The translations under genes were made by a program, and so were the position numbers. Below, in pieces: positions 21,580 to 31,931 of a stretch of DNA of 32,448 nt (position 1 is its first letter; the number at the start of each line of letters is the position of its first letter). Below the pieces are notes generated by a model. It was given only the letters and a program-made list of their open reading frames with translations, was not told the origin of the DNA and did no database searches. The stretch comes from Glomus cerebriforme (lineage: Eukaryota; Glomeromycota; Glomeromycetes; Glomerales; Glomeraceae). The stretch covers positions 256,320 to 288,767 of the forward strand of contig QKYT01000062.1 of assembly GCA_003550305.1 (NCBI GenBank), written 5' to 3'.

Positions 21580-22316
21580 GAGGTTTTCCAGTTTTAAAAC
21601 TCATGAGAACCTAAATTCAAAATAGTATGATTATATATATTGGTGCACAAATAATATGTGAATAAACATACTTAGATAGAAGAAAAAAGATAAATTCCAG
21701 TTAATGGAGCACTTATTAGTTCAGAAAAAGTTGATGCCACACCCAAATCGATAAGATAACCTTATTTTTCATAAACAATAATATTTAAATATGAAACATC
21801 ATGATGAAAAATGTGATGATCATAAGTGCTTTTGCAACATCTTGCAAAGCATTTAAAGTCCCTTTTAAACCATGCTTTTTAGCCTCAAAATGTACTCCAG
21901 CTAGTGTTGTCACCATAAACCTACATGATAAATGATTCAATTAAAATACCTTTGATAATTTTACATAAATCAGAACATACATACATTCTACCATCCAGAA
22001 GGGATCCTTTTTTAATGACTTGGGGAACATATGTATTCTAAGCATTTTGAGTTCATTATTGAGATTATCAGAAGCCTTAAGAATAGTTTTTTTTTGAATT
22101 TATAAAGCCAAGGAGAACAAGTGATCCTTGTCCATTATCTGCTCATCGAAGGAGGGTTTTGTATACAAAGCCTGAAGTACTGACCAACACTTTGTGATCT
22201 TCAGGTGGGAAATAGCCAAGCTGATGTTGATTTGAACTAATCATATTCAGCAACATTTGCATTCCTAATGTCTGTTTGGTAAAACTGAGTTCCATCAAGC
22301 CTGACTCTAGTTAATT
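21580..22316 (-). pseudogene. protein-kinase domain relic inside LINE copy B
   Basis: On the minus strand, HHDVSYLNIIVYEK (near 21783-21806) is an H-x-D-V-S-x-x-N catalytic loop. It is followed by GYLIDLGVASTFSELISAPL, in which DLG replaces DFG. Upstream in another frame, LKGTLNALQDVAKAL fits the helix that precedes the loop. This arrangement resembles fungal protein kinases of the FunK1-like kind, in which LH(R/H)D(I/V)S is typical. A TAA after YEK and frameshifts show decay. The N-lobe is not convincingly seen. Alignment to LINE copy A shows this segment as an insertion: both flanks match copy A at neighbouring positions (TGTGTGAG on one side, TTGGAATGGGCGAACC on the other). The catalytic aspartate codons persist. 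Confidence 0.55.
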
Positions 22317-22545
22317 TTTGGAATGGGCGAACCATGTCATGTTGTCTAGGTAGCCTATTACTTTTGTATTAAGGATAATTTGCTGATCTGAAAGTGGAGC
22401 GTGTACGTTACATATTTTGTTTATTGAAATAATGAAATGTGAATTGAGTCAGTTTTTAATATAGTCAAATATGGGATCATAATAAATGATCCATATTAGG
22501 GGAGAAATAACTTCCCCTTGGTTGATGCCTTGTTGCACATGTTAA

Positions 22546-24120
22546 ACATTTAAATATTGATCATTATCACATAATACTGATTATAATTTACAATTGTAAC
22601 AATTGTAAAACACAGGTGGCATTATTTCTTGCATATAATATATACTATTTTTTGAATTAATTTTTCAAATCTTTTTGAATTTTTTATGATAAGAGTAATG
22701 GTGCTGTGATGATATTTGTACTTACAGTTGAAGTCTAATATTTTATTCCATTATCTTTAATTTAATATTGTCTTCAAGCTTTGTAATGTCTGAGCTGAAT
22801 TATTTTTAAATTTTTTAATACATCAAGATTAATAATTCCACCAATTTCATCTAGATGATTAGAAATTAGACTTTTTCACATATTTCACAATAGCTGCTAG
22901 ATAAAAGTTTATTTTTTTAAATTCAAAATCAAATAATTTGTAAGTTTGTGTTTGGGTAATTTTAAACTTATGGAAATAGTTGGCTTTTAAAATTTAAAAA
23001 AATAAGCATTAATGTTATGTTTAATTTTAATAAATTAACTATTAAGTTTTTGAATAAATATGCTTATTTATGGTCAGACTCAATATATTTATTCTTCACA
23101 TTGAGAAAAGATAGGATCCATGAATTTTCTATAAATAGATTATTTTAAAAAAAATATTTACAGAAAATGATTGATTATTAACTTGTGTTCTTACAATTCT
23201 AGAAATTTATTCATGTCATATTTATAGAATAAACTGATTGTGGAGCTCGTATTGAATAAACTGATGGTATGATTCATTTAAATAATTCATTCTAAAAATA
23301 TTTTTGATTAATTATTTTGAAAAAACTTGAATAATCCATAAAATAGGATATATAGCCTTCTTTTAATCAATACCCTGTAAAATATTTCATAGTCTTAAAA
23401 TATTATTTTCTATAATTTTGTTGATGTGATTAGTATAGGAGGGCAAAGTTCTTATCCTTCTAAATGCTAATTATAGTAAGGATATGTTAATGAAGTAATG
23501 AAGTTGTAAATCTCGCTTAAGATTGTTTGATGATACATTATATATATTGTATGGGTTCAAAGTTGATTGGCCAGGAAGACCTACTTTATTATTATATTGT
23601 AAGGTATTTTTAATATCTTAATGTTTTTAAAAGGATATAGTCTGATGTCAATTAAGTTTGCATTTCCAATTTTTGGATTCAGGAATTTGGGAATAGAAGT
23701 GCCTCTTTCTAGTTACTGAGTATATTTCTAGTTTATGCATTTGTTGGAAAATTTAATGATTCATTGTTTTATTTTAGGTTCTAAATGTTATGTCTTTATA
23801 TTGAATTTTGAAAGAGCTGACCACTTTGTTATTCGCTAAATTTTTTAGGTTATTTTCAAAATCAGTTATTCAGTTTGAGTCTATTGAAGGAAGAGGCTTA
23901 TATATGTATTTTTATTTTTGAGAAATGACCAATATTGTCATATATCAATAAAGTAAAGAAGTATTAATATTACCAATCATTTGAATATGTCTCATACATT
24001 TTTCTATAATAAATGGATCATTAGTGTAATGTATTGTATTATTGTGCATATATTGTAATCTTTCTAGGATAATTTTGTTTTTCTTTTTGTTGAGATTATG
24101 CTCTAATTATAATAAAACTG
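22546..24120 (-). mobile_element. LINE copy C: heavily decayed reverse transcriptase
   Basis: Only the core can be followed. VGLPGQSTLNPYNIYN near 23550-23590 matches AGLLGQSMFEPIHTIN of copy A. NISLL..LAFRRIRTLP follows where motif A should be, and the segment NILQGID then K-K-A-I-YPILWII near 23340-23400 matches motif B of copy A. The motif A aspartate region and the Q-G-E of motif B are lost. Outside 23340-23640 the homology fades, so the boundaries are guesses. The stretch nearest copy B (22546-22900) shows nothing recognisable. Confidence 0.4.
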
Positions 24121-25128
24121 GAACAAAAAATATCATGAGATGATGATGGTAGTTTTGTTATGATATAATCTTTATAGTGTCAACATAAATATTTACATTA
24201 TATGCAATTAACCATTATGTTTATAACCTATTTTATTAATTATTTTATTAATAATTTGAATATATCCTCGAAAACACAGTATTGTTAGTCTTGCTCCATA
24301 ATGCTCAACACTTCTATGAATGTACTTGAATATTATTGTCCATATTGATTTGTTGATAATAAGAGAACAATTTCATTGTAAGACTATTTTAAGTAAAAAA
24401 TATACTCCCTCATGTAATACTCGGTCTATAATGTTGTTATTGGTTTCATTAAATCTAAGATTTCAGCTACGGTAAGTTGCCCTTTATCTAAATTTTGTCA
24501 GATGAATATTCGAAAATCTTTCTATTCATTCAATTCCTTTAAAACTTGTTTCATTTAAAATTTTAAAACTCTAGATGGTTTTTATAAAAATTTTTTTTTG
24601 ATATTGCCTTTAATTTGCCAAGTTCTGTAACTTTGGGATACATATTTTACAAATAACATGACATATCATATGTTTTGTATCATTATCTTATTGGAAGCGC
24701 TAATCTATGGAATCTTTTTTCTTTAGAATCCATTGTGTAGTGTATTTATATATTTTTAGAGTTGTATTTTTAAGTCTATAGTGTTTATATTAATATACTT
24801 AAGATATATAGCTTGTAAAAATTTGACATAGATTGTTTATTTTATTATATATGATGGTGGATATTTAAGAAAAGGAGCAAAAAAAAAAAAAAAAAAAAAA
24901 AGATGGTTGATTATCTTTATTTATATATCTTATAAGCCTCATTTTAATAGCGGAGTTGAAGATCCTGCTAACATTATTTAAAATCGATGAAACAATTATC
25001 CATCTCTTTTTTTAATAATAATCCAACATTAAATATTACGTGATATTAAATGAGAGTGTGGAATTCAACATGAATAATTATAAAATAATATGATTCAAAT
25101 CTTGTTTCAGTTGGTTAGTTAAAAAAAA
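24121..25128. other. gene-free stretch with a 23-A tract
   Basis: No coding region is supported. A run of 23 A residues lies at 24879-24901 after AAGGAGC. It might be the poly(A) tail of a plus-strand retro-insertion or a simple repeat; I cannot identify an inserted sequence. Confidence 0.45.
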
Positions 25129-25287
25129 ATGGGCACCCATTTTAAACTTAGTCTTAAGCCGCAACCAATTTCACAATATTCCGTACCGTCCGTTAGTTAT
25201 TTACTTCGCCACATTGACAACCGTTCAAAATTAGAGCAAATAATCTTAAAATTGTTATTTGTTTTAAAAGTACATAATAATTTATGA
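25129..25287 (+). CDS. short open frame, 52 codons, doubtful
   Basis: ATG at 25129 opens a frame reading MGTHFKLSLKPQPISQYSVP, then SYLLRHIDNRSKLEQI, with TGA at 25285-25287. The composition is less AT-biased than its surroundings and looks protein-like, so it may be a small gene or an isolated exon. No domain or neighbour supports a role. From 25288 to 25930 I see no gene; GTTACCACC and GGGGTGATAAC near 25570-25607 form an inverted pair, and three N positions lie at 25735-25780. Confidence 0.2.
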   Translation: MGTHFKLSLKPQPISQYSVPSVSYLLRHIDNRSKLEQIILKLLFVLKVHNNL

Positions 25288-25931
25288 CGAGAAATGTCAA
25301 AATATTGAATTATTTTGTCTACATAACTGGAATGTATCTACTAGTTGTTAAAACCATTCATTAACTTTAATGTTTGAAATATTTGAAGTAAAAGTTTCAA
25401 TGTTGAATTTTTCTATTAATTAATCTACCCACCTTATACGGTACTATATTAGATGTAAATTTTTTGGAAAAAAAATTATTGAAATTCTCTTTCATAAAGT
25501 TATATTTACGATCATATGACTCAAGGCTCACGTGAAAAAAATTATAAATTTTCATAATTTTCATGTGTTACCACCGACTTTCGTCTTACTACGGGGTGAT
25601 AACAGAAATAAAATAGAAGGTTTATATTAACTATAACAATAAATAACGATATCTAACACAATGTAATAAGAAATATAACAATAAATAAAGTGTATATATA
25701 AAATAAAACAGAATTTCATAAAATCGAACAATAANATTCAAAATGTATAAATTGGGTAGGNATCAACACGTTTATTATNTAATCCAAAGAAATACAACGA
25801 AATAATACTGCCTCTTTCGGCGCTCTGTATTATCGGTTTATTCCTAAGACTATCCAAAAACTATTTTCCCACTTCTCTCTTTCTTCTTTACCCTCCCAAC
25901 CTTCCCTTTTTATATTGCTCAAAATCTTGGG

Positions 25932-26037
25932 CCGATTCGTCCTCTGGGCGATTCGTCCTTTGGACGTTTTAGCCACAAGTGTCCAGGGTACGATTCGTCC
26001 TTTGGGCGATTCGTCTAGTGGACGATTCGTCCATCCT
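25932..26037. repeat. 16-bp minisatellite, CGATTCGTCC core
   Basis: Five 16-bp units match NCGATTCGTCCTTTGG: 25932-25947, 25948-25963, 25990-26005, 26006-26021 and 26022-26037. A 26-bp spacer containing AGCCACAAG separates units 2 and 3, and AGCCACAAG occurs again after unit 5 (26039-26047), giving a higher-order arrangement. Frames read through it on both strands are repeat artefacts (RPLDE-like). Confidence 0.8.
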
Positions 26038-26084
26038 AAGCCACAAGCCACACGATCATCCCGATTCCCGCTATACCAAATAAG

Positions 26085-26175
26085 AATAAACTATATAAAA
26101 TAAACTATAAAATAAACTGTATAAATAAACTATATACTAAAATAAACTAAACTAAAAATAAATAAAAATAAATGA
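26085..26175. repeat. AAATAAACTA-type microsatellite
   Basis: Irregular tandem copies of (T)AAATAAACTA fill this stretch, degrading into AAATAAA at the right end. From 26176 to 26460 I see no gene. A GC-richer stretch there (TTATCCCTAACCCAATTC, then GCCCCAAGATGGAGC near 26370) reminds me of LTR-retrotransposon flanks, but I cannot place it. Confidence 0.6.
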
Positions 26176-26470
26176 AACTAATAAAATATATTCTATAAAA
26201 AAATTTCGTCACACATGCAAAAGTAAATTATAAACGATAAAACAAGTTACGAGTAACTTGTCAAAATTCCGGGTAGTTCATGCGCCCAGGATAACTGTCT
26301 GGGATTTTTGATCAAAACACCTATCCCTAACATCCTTATCCCTAACCCAATTCTTATTCATACTTGCTTGACGCCCCAAGATGGAGCTGGTTGGCTAGGA
26401 GCATAGTAGGACTCCGAATAATAGTGAAAAAGGTAGGAGGAGAAAATGCGTAGAATAAGCCAAAACAATC

Positions 26471-26655
26471 ATGCACTGTAAATCTTGCCTTTTTTAGACA
26501 AGTTTGATAATGTTGGCCAGACTTTTATTGCATTTTTTAGTAACTGACTAACATTATCATAATTCTGGCCCTGAAAAAATGCGTACAGCCAATAGTAAAT
26601 TTTTTTTGGCTGGATCTGACCTCTGTATATAGATTTCGGGGTCCTAGCATAGTGC
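26471..26655. mobile_element. hairpin-rich element, MITE-like
   Basis: Several inverted pairs nest in under 200 bp: GATAATGTT/AACATTATC (26506-26514, 26550-26558), GGCCAGA/TCTGGCC (26515-26521, 26564-26570), GCATTTTTT/AAAAAATGC (26530-26538, 26574-26582) and CAGCCAA/TTGGCTG near 26587-26616. The ends carry TGCACT (left) and, reversed, TGCACTATGCTAGG (right), a weak terminal inverted match. No clear target duplication is visible. A 67-codon minus-strand frame inside is a by-product. Confidence 0.4.
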
Positions 26656-26913
26656 ACTTCTAGTAAGTTCATGGCCGATACACTTAAAAATTTTCTTATA
26701 TTTATTTAGTTCATTTATTAAATTGTTACAATAATTTACATTATTATCGTTATAAAATAATGCAACTGCAACCGTTGAATTTATATTTATTGTTCTAATT
26801 GACGTCAAATACATTGTTCTGTGAAAGAAAACATACTGGTCAATATTACTATTCTTAAGTTTAAATTTATAAATTAAAATTATCTCAAAATCTAACATTT
26901 TGATTGAAATCAA
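26656..26913 (-). CDS. short hypothetical frame, low support
   Basis: The minus frame from an ATG near 26913 reads MISIKMLDFEIILIYKFKLK and ends INELNKYKKIFKCIGHELTR, then runs into the hairpin-rich element. It could be the 5' remnant of a gene cut by that element. No domain is recognised and the composition is strongly AT-driven, so chance is a serious alternative. From 26914 to 27635 no gene is visible. Confidence 0.15.
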
Positions 26914-27635
26914 TTTGGATTGATTTTAACTGATTTATAATTTATTTATTAAACAAAATAAACTAATTTATGATTGTTTATTTGGAACGTGGTCACGATT
27001 AATGCTAATTTAAAAATGAAAAACATTCAATAAAAGAAGAAATTTTAATTTAATTGTATCTGATATCATTATAAAGTCATAACGAACAGAAAATTTTTCA
27101 TGTAAAAAAAATATATATATATATTCTAGAAAATATCTTCAAAAGTTTTATTTTTTTAACAAATAACAAGCAAAACAAGCTAATACTATAGCCATACAAC
27201 TCAGCCGCGACAACTCATAGTCATACGGTTCACAACCACAACAATCCAAGAACGACCAATACAACTACAACCTATAGTATTAGAAATAATAAATTTGCTA
27301 TGCTACCAACTTGATGGTGGTGTCCATCTATATATACTGTATATCTATGAAGTTGGCATTGATTTCTAATTATATAATACAGTTTCCATTATCTTTAATT
27401 CAGCCTTTTCCTTTTCAGTATTTGTGGTGTAATGATAAACAAATATTTTATTTTCTAGCCGAACGCTTAAATAAATTTTGAGAACTATACTTATTAATTA
27501 AAAATTAAAAATTCATGGAATATTTTTTCATTTATTAATTTTTGAATAATATACATTTCATTAGGTTTAACTTTCTCAATATAATAAAATTTTATTATGT
27601 ACAGTATATGTAATTAAATTTTATATTCTATCTTA

Positions 27636-27751
27636 GTTACGGCCATACACAGTGAAAAGCACCGGAACCCGTCCGATCTCCGAAGTTAAGCCACTGATGG
27701 CCCAGTCAGTACTACGGTTGGGGACAACGTGGGAATACTGGGTGCTGTAAC
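27636..27751 (+). rRNA. 5S ribosomal RNA
   Basis: The 116-nt sequence starts GTTACGGCCATAC and ends GGTGCTGTAAC. The two ends pair as helix I (GTTACGGC with GCTGTAAC, including one G-U). Conserved internal blocks are present: ACCGGAACCCGTCCGATCTC, then GAAGTTAAGCC, the box A region of the internal Pol III promoter, then AGTACTACGGTTGGGGAC. It is a component of the large ribosomal subunit, transcribed by Pol III through TFIIIA. It looks intact. It is a single gene here, not an array, and no other intact rRNA gene is in the window. Confidence 0.95.
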
Positions 27752-27760
27752 TTTTTTTTT
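27752..27760 (+). terminator. Pol III T-run terminator of the 5S gene
   Basis: Nine T residues follow directly after the 3' end of the 5S rRNA, the standard Pol III stop. From 27761 to 28186 there is AT-rich sequence; a 67-codon plus-strand frame at 27922 has no support. Confidence 0.9.
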
Positions 27761-28186
27761 CTCTTTACGTTGATGATAAATATTATTTTATATCAATAAA
27801 CAACTTTATTTATAACATTAAAAAAAATTTGTTTCACAAGGAAAAATTTTTTATGGTTTATTGTTAATTTATAGATGCAATATGATTTTTTGATGCAAAT
27901 TACGTTTAGTTTATGTGAAACTTGCATCCCCTGACAAAACAAAAACATTACATGATAACTTATAACTCTATTTCAAAAGTGAAATTCAAGACTAATTCAA
28001 GATTCACACATGACATGATTTTAATTTCATTGGTTGATACTGAATATTTATTTATAACGGAATCTTCATCTTGTAAGCTTTTAGCTGCATGTAATTTCAT
28101 AATAATTATAAGATATTTTAAATAATAAAAATTTATAATTTCGTTAAATTTATCAATTTATAATTATTTGTTAAAGTTAAAATATT

Positions 28187-29677
28187 TCATATAAAAATAT
28201 CTATAAGTAAATTTGATTGAACAATATCAACTCCTTTTCTTACTAAATAATTGATAATTTTTAATTCTTCCTTACTCATTCCAAAACTTCTTTTATAACC
28301 TCCTAATACCTTTAAAGAATTATGAACTTTTTGATAATTTTTTACACATTTTAAAAAATTTATAAGATTTTTTTTAATAAAATTATTTTCGTGAATGATC
28401 CAATTCTTTAAATTAGCCTTACAATTATTAGTAAAATATTCAAATGAANATAAATCAATAAAAAAATTCAAATATAAAGATTCAACAGNTCTTAGATTAT
28501 CTCCTAAAATTCTAATTGCTGAATTAGAATTAGAATTACTATAAGCCTGAATATATAAGATTTTTAATGATGATAAATCACATATAAGTGAGAATATCGA
28601 ATCCTGAAATTGATCTATTATGATATGTAAAAGGACAATGTTTGGACATGATTTTTTTACTGCTTTAATTGTCTCCAAAGTAACAAAGTTTAAATATAAC
28701 TTGCGTAATGATTCACCAACAAACCAACTAGTTATTATACCAACATTTAGTAAATTCGTTTCAAAGTCATGTTTATACCATAAACGAACAACTTTAAATT
28801 GAAATTTCTTCTTTGTTAAAGTCTCATAATTGTGTATCTCAGAACCACCACTATAATGTAAAAATAATTCAAGATGTTCTAAACATTCTAAATTTGCTAT
28901 AAATAATAAATCAATTCTTTGAAAATTATAAGTTTTGATTTTTAACATTTTCAAAGTTTTTGATCGAAATTCCAAGGCATTTAAAATTCTTTGGGTAATT
29001 TCATCAATCGAATAAGTTTCAATCAATACCTTCTTTAAAGGTTGTGATTTGATAATATCTATAAGTGGATTGATTTCTAAATTTCTATTATATGAAATCT
29101 TTAGATTACACTCAACAATTTTATTACATTTTATAGATAACATACTTAAAAATTCAATAGTATCCACTTTAAAATCAATACATTCCATTTTCAAAGAATA
29201 TAAATTTTTAATTCCAAGTTCATAATTTGCAAAAATGGAAGGTTTTGGCAATTCATAATATATATTTATACTTTCTAACTTGCAGCCTTGTCGCATAATC
29301 ACATGATAAATAACATCGATTAACTTTGGAACTCTACAATCACAGAAATTATAATGAGCATCAAGCCAAGTTTTGACATGATTTCTGATTTTATAATGAT
29401 TAATTTCTCTTATAAATTTTCCATATTCAAATAATGGAGATTTGTTGTTTGGTAAATTTATTGCACAAGGAATTAATAAAGAAATTTCTTCCTCATTAAG
29501 GTAAGAAAGTAGAGTATTTATTACTTTAAAGTTATTCATAAAGGGGTTTCTCCAAATTACAGGAATAGAGATTTTACATAAATATCTGTCAATAAATAAG
29601 CATTTGTATATGGAGCGTTCATCAAGAAATGAGAGTATTATGCAAATACATTCAATAGGAATCGATAGTAAAGTCAT
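28187..29677 (-). CDS. F-box protein with degenerate leucine-rich repeats
   Basis: A single uninterrupted frame of 496 codons starts at ATG 29677. Residues 1-47 form an F-box: LLSIPIECICIILSFLDERS, followed by YKCLFIDRYLCKISIPVIWR, with the typical L-P-x-E/D, then C...R..C, then W-R-N-P ending. The rest, about residues 90-480, has irregular leucine and isoleucine-rich stretches such as KNLYSLKMECIDFKVDTIEF and SLKILYIQAYSNS, consistent with diverged LRRs that bind a substrate. F-box proteins bridge Skp1 of an SCF ubiquitin ligase to targets. No intron is needed, and the length is normal for the large lineage-expanded family. Two N positions (28449, 28489) leave two residues unknown. A decayed copy of its 5' end lies upstream at 30030-30308. 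Substrate is unknown. Confidence 0.85.
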   Translation of the reverse strand: MTLLSIPIECICIILSFLDERSIYKCLFIDRYLCKISIPVIWRNPFMNNFKVINTLLSYLNEEEISLLIPCAINLPNNKSPLFEYGKFIREINHYKIRNHVKTWLDAHYNFCDCRVPKLIDVIYHVIMRQGCKLESINIYYELPKPSIFANYELGIKNLYSLKMECIDFKVDTIEFLSMLSIKCNKIVECNLKISYNRNLEINPLIDIIKSQPLKKVLIETYSIDEITQRILNALEFRSKTLKMLKIKTYNFQRIDLLFIANLECLEHLELFLHYSGGSEIHNYETLTKKKFQFKVVRLWYKHDFETNLLNVGIITSWFVGESLRKLYLNFVTLETIKAVKKSCPNIVLLHIIIDQFQDSIFSLICDLSSLKILYIQAYSNSNSNSAIRILGDNLRXVESLYLNFFIDLXSFEYFTNNCKANLKNWIIHENNFIKKNLINFLKCVKNYQKVHNSLKVLGGYKRSFGMSKEELKIINYLVRKGVDIVQSNLLIDIFI

Positions 29678-30029
29678 TTTCTTTTACAAAGAAAGAGCTT
29701 TTGTTGGAACCTTTCTTTTTATACCTATCATATGAATAAATTACTAAGCATATTAAAATAGTAATTATCAGTTGAAATTTGTGATAATCACGCTATAAAA
29801 TGACTTTTTTTAGATAAAATAGATGACAGTGATTTATAATGAGTAATAGAATAAATTTGCACAAGATGTAATAGTACATATTAAAACCGAGTTACAGCCT
29901 TTTTACATAATAAACTATTAAATTTTAGTACAATCATAGAAAAAAGAGATTGTCTTTATTAGCCAATTCATATTGATCGATTTTTTTTTTTTTATATATA
30001 AATTTAAATTTTCTATATTAAATAAAGGA

Positions 30030-30308
30030 AATTTATTATTTATAAATTTACTACCCAAGGAATTAATAAAGAAATTTCATCCTTATTGGGTATTTGAGAT
30101 TATATATAAAAGGGTTTATCGAATAAAATCATATACCAATACCTACTATTTAAGCATTTGTATAATGGATTTATTATCAAGAAATGAGAACATCTTCAAT
30201 AGTAAAGCCGTTTTTTTTCTGCAGGAAAGAGGTTTTTTTTGAATCCTTCCTTTTATATTTATCATATAAAATGGGATTAATAAATTATTAGACGTATTAA
30301 AATACTTT
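30030..30308 (-). pseudogene. decayed duplicate of the F-box gene 5' end
   Basis: On the plus strand the segment AAGGAATTAATAAAGAAATT (30057 on) matches 29467 on, and ATCAAGAAATGAGA near 30177 matches the start region near 29620. AATAGTAAAG near 30197, then GAAAGAG, then CCTTCCTTTTATATTTATCATAT near 30244-30266 match the promoter side at 29665-29732. The ATG is destroyed (CCG in place of CAT), and internal deletions shorten the copy. It represents the first 60 or so codons plus flank of an F-box gene, in the same orientation, about 550 bp from the intact one. A plus-strand frame at 29973-30242 is only its shadow. Confidence 0.7.
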
Positions 30309-31931
30309 GTTAACTTGAGTTATACTATATCTGATATTTCTAAATAACTACATTTATTTGATAATAAAATTTGATTATCTCCAACTACAATTTCAAAGAT
30401 GTTATTATCTAATTATTTTATTAATATTATTACTTAGTTTACAAGATTTCAAAAAAAGAATTTTATTTGAGTAAGAAAAAAAAATTAAAAACGTTGTAAT
30501 TACTTTTGGGCCGAAAATTAAAATAAAAACTAACTTTAGCACATGACAGAGTTCTTTGATACAGTAGTATTTAAAATGTAAAAAATTTTGTATAGTCACA
30601 AATAAAATTTTTAAAGAATATTTATCGATAAAAAAAATATAAATGGTTAATTTTTTATAAACCTTGATAAAGAATATTATGATTTATTGAGTCATTACTT
30701 TCCACGCTAAAGCCCATATATAAATACAATAATTTAAATATAAATATAATAGGGAAACTATTCACCACCCATTATAAATTTAGAGTAATCTAGTCATAAT
30801 AACATTTATCCACGCACTGAGGATTTTTTTTTATTACGATTTGTACTGAATCGTGTAACGGTGCCGAGGATTCTGTGAATCAGAAGCGCAGCATTTGAAG
30901 AGATGAAAATAAATTATCATGCATTTTATAATGATTTTCACAAGAAAATTTTATTTTTTTTTTCTCGTTCAACTCAAAGGGAAAGATATTGTAGAATAGC
31001 TAATTCCTTAGGAATAGAACGATGATTATGATAAACGATTGATCAATTTTTTATTAATTTGTGAAGTAGTAGGTGATATAATGATCCAAGAGTTTTTGTT
31101 TCATCTGATTTTGATAAGAATTCAAACGCCAGTTAAATAATGTCCAGAGGAATGGTTTAAATTCTTTTAAATTTTGATAAACTATTAATTTTTAAGAATA
31201 ATACCATTTTTAATCCATAAATTGCACCGAGAGCCACAAAAGGGTTTTGAAGTATACGTGGATAATTTTCTTTACATAAACCTGATGGAATTGAAATAAA
31301 TATGAGATAATAACGTGTAAAAACGGTTTCTTGTTTGAATTGGTTCAAATGTAAATGATATAAATAATAAAATTAGAGTAAAAAAAATTTAAGAATAAAT
31401 ATTTTGGAGGAAATTCTTTCCATATTGATAATGGTGAATTAACGATGAAATTTATGTAGGAGATTATATTTTATATTGGTTTTTATTTATTAATATTCAT
31501 TTTTAGTAAATATAATAAGTTTATTAAAATTTTTTTTTTTTTAATTGTAAAAATTGGTGAATTATATCTCCTAATAAATAATAAACTAAAAATTAATATT
31601 ATAACTATTCTGTATGTCTTCTAAAATAATAACTATTTATATTTATTTATCATATATCTATTACTAATTGATCAATTCTAATTTTTTGTTATTATATCCA
31701 TTTCTTTGTTGTCCTTTATCCCACCCACCCATATACCCAGTTTTTCGTATAATGTACTATTTATCTTACACCATATCTTGACTATTTGTTTATCATCATT
31801 ATTTCTCCCTTTTATTCATAATTCAAAATTTTCTTGGATTCACTTTAGACTTTGATATAAACTCTAAAATTGTAAAATTTCACTTTTTATGTTTATTTCA
31901 TCAATTTAATATATATTGGCTGTTCTTTTTG
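30309..31931. other. gene-free AT-rich stretch
   Basis: I find no supported gene. Two minus-strand frames (30405-30599, 31157-31348) are short and unrecognised; the second reads RYYLIFISIPSGLCKENYPR and could conceivably be an exon remnant. Near 30837-30885 two small hairpins occur (ACGATT/AATCGT, GATTC/GAATC). Confidence 0.45.

Larger units (their letters stand above)
18586..22545 (-). mobile_element. LINE copy B: 5'-truncated RT plus RNase H
   Basis: The copy starts abruptly at about 22545 inside the RT domain, just before motif B (QGINQGEVISPLIWIIYYD). Motif C follows as GYLDNMTWFAHSK near 22320-22360. After a 0.74-kb interruption by a kinase relic, the post-RT region runs 21580-20700, with segments such as RSTLSLSNSSYFTKYAKLI. 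A Cys/His-containing linker (CSNCNYHTYFSHD) follows near 20340, then an RNase H domain, then a basic C-terminal tail (VTAFKQFEKSLNINKSSKH near 18780). Abrupt 5' truncation is typical of non-LTR retrotransposition. Several stops and shifts break the frame. The lower boundary with copy A is uncertain. Confidence 0.7.

Noticed and set aside
25830..26103. Two opposed open frames of 62-73 codons
   Set aside because: Both are translations of the 16-bp minisatellite.
30837..30920. Possible 5.8S rRNA resemblance (GTGAATCAGAAGCGCAGC)
   Set aside because: Only short blocks match and their order differs from 5.8S, so I treat it as chance.
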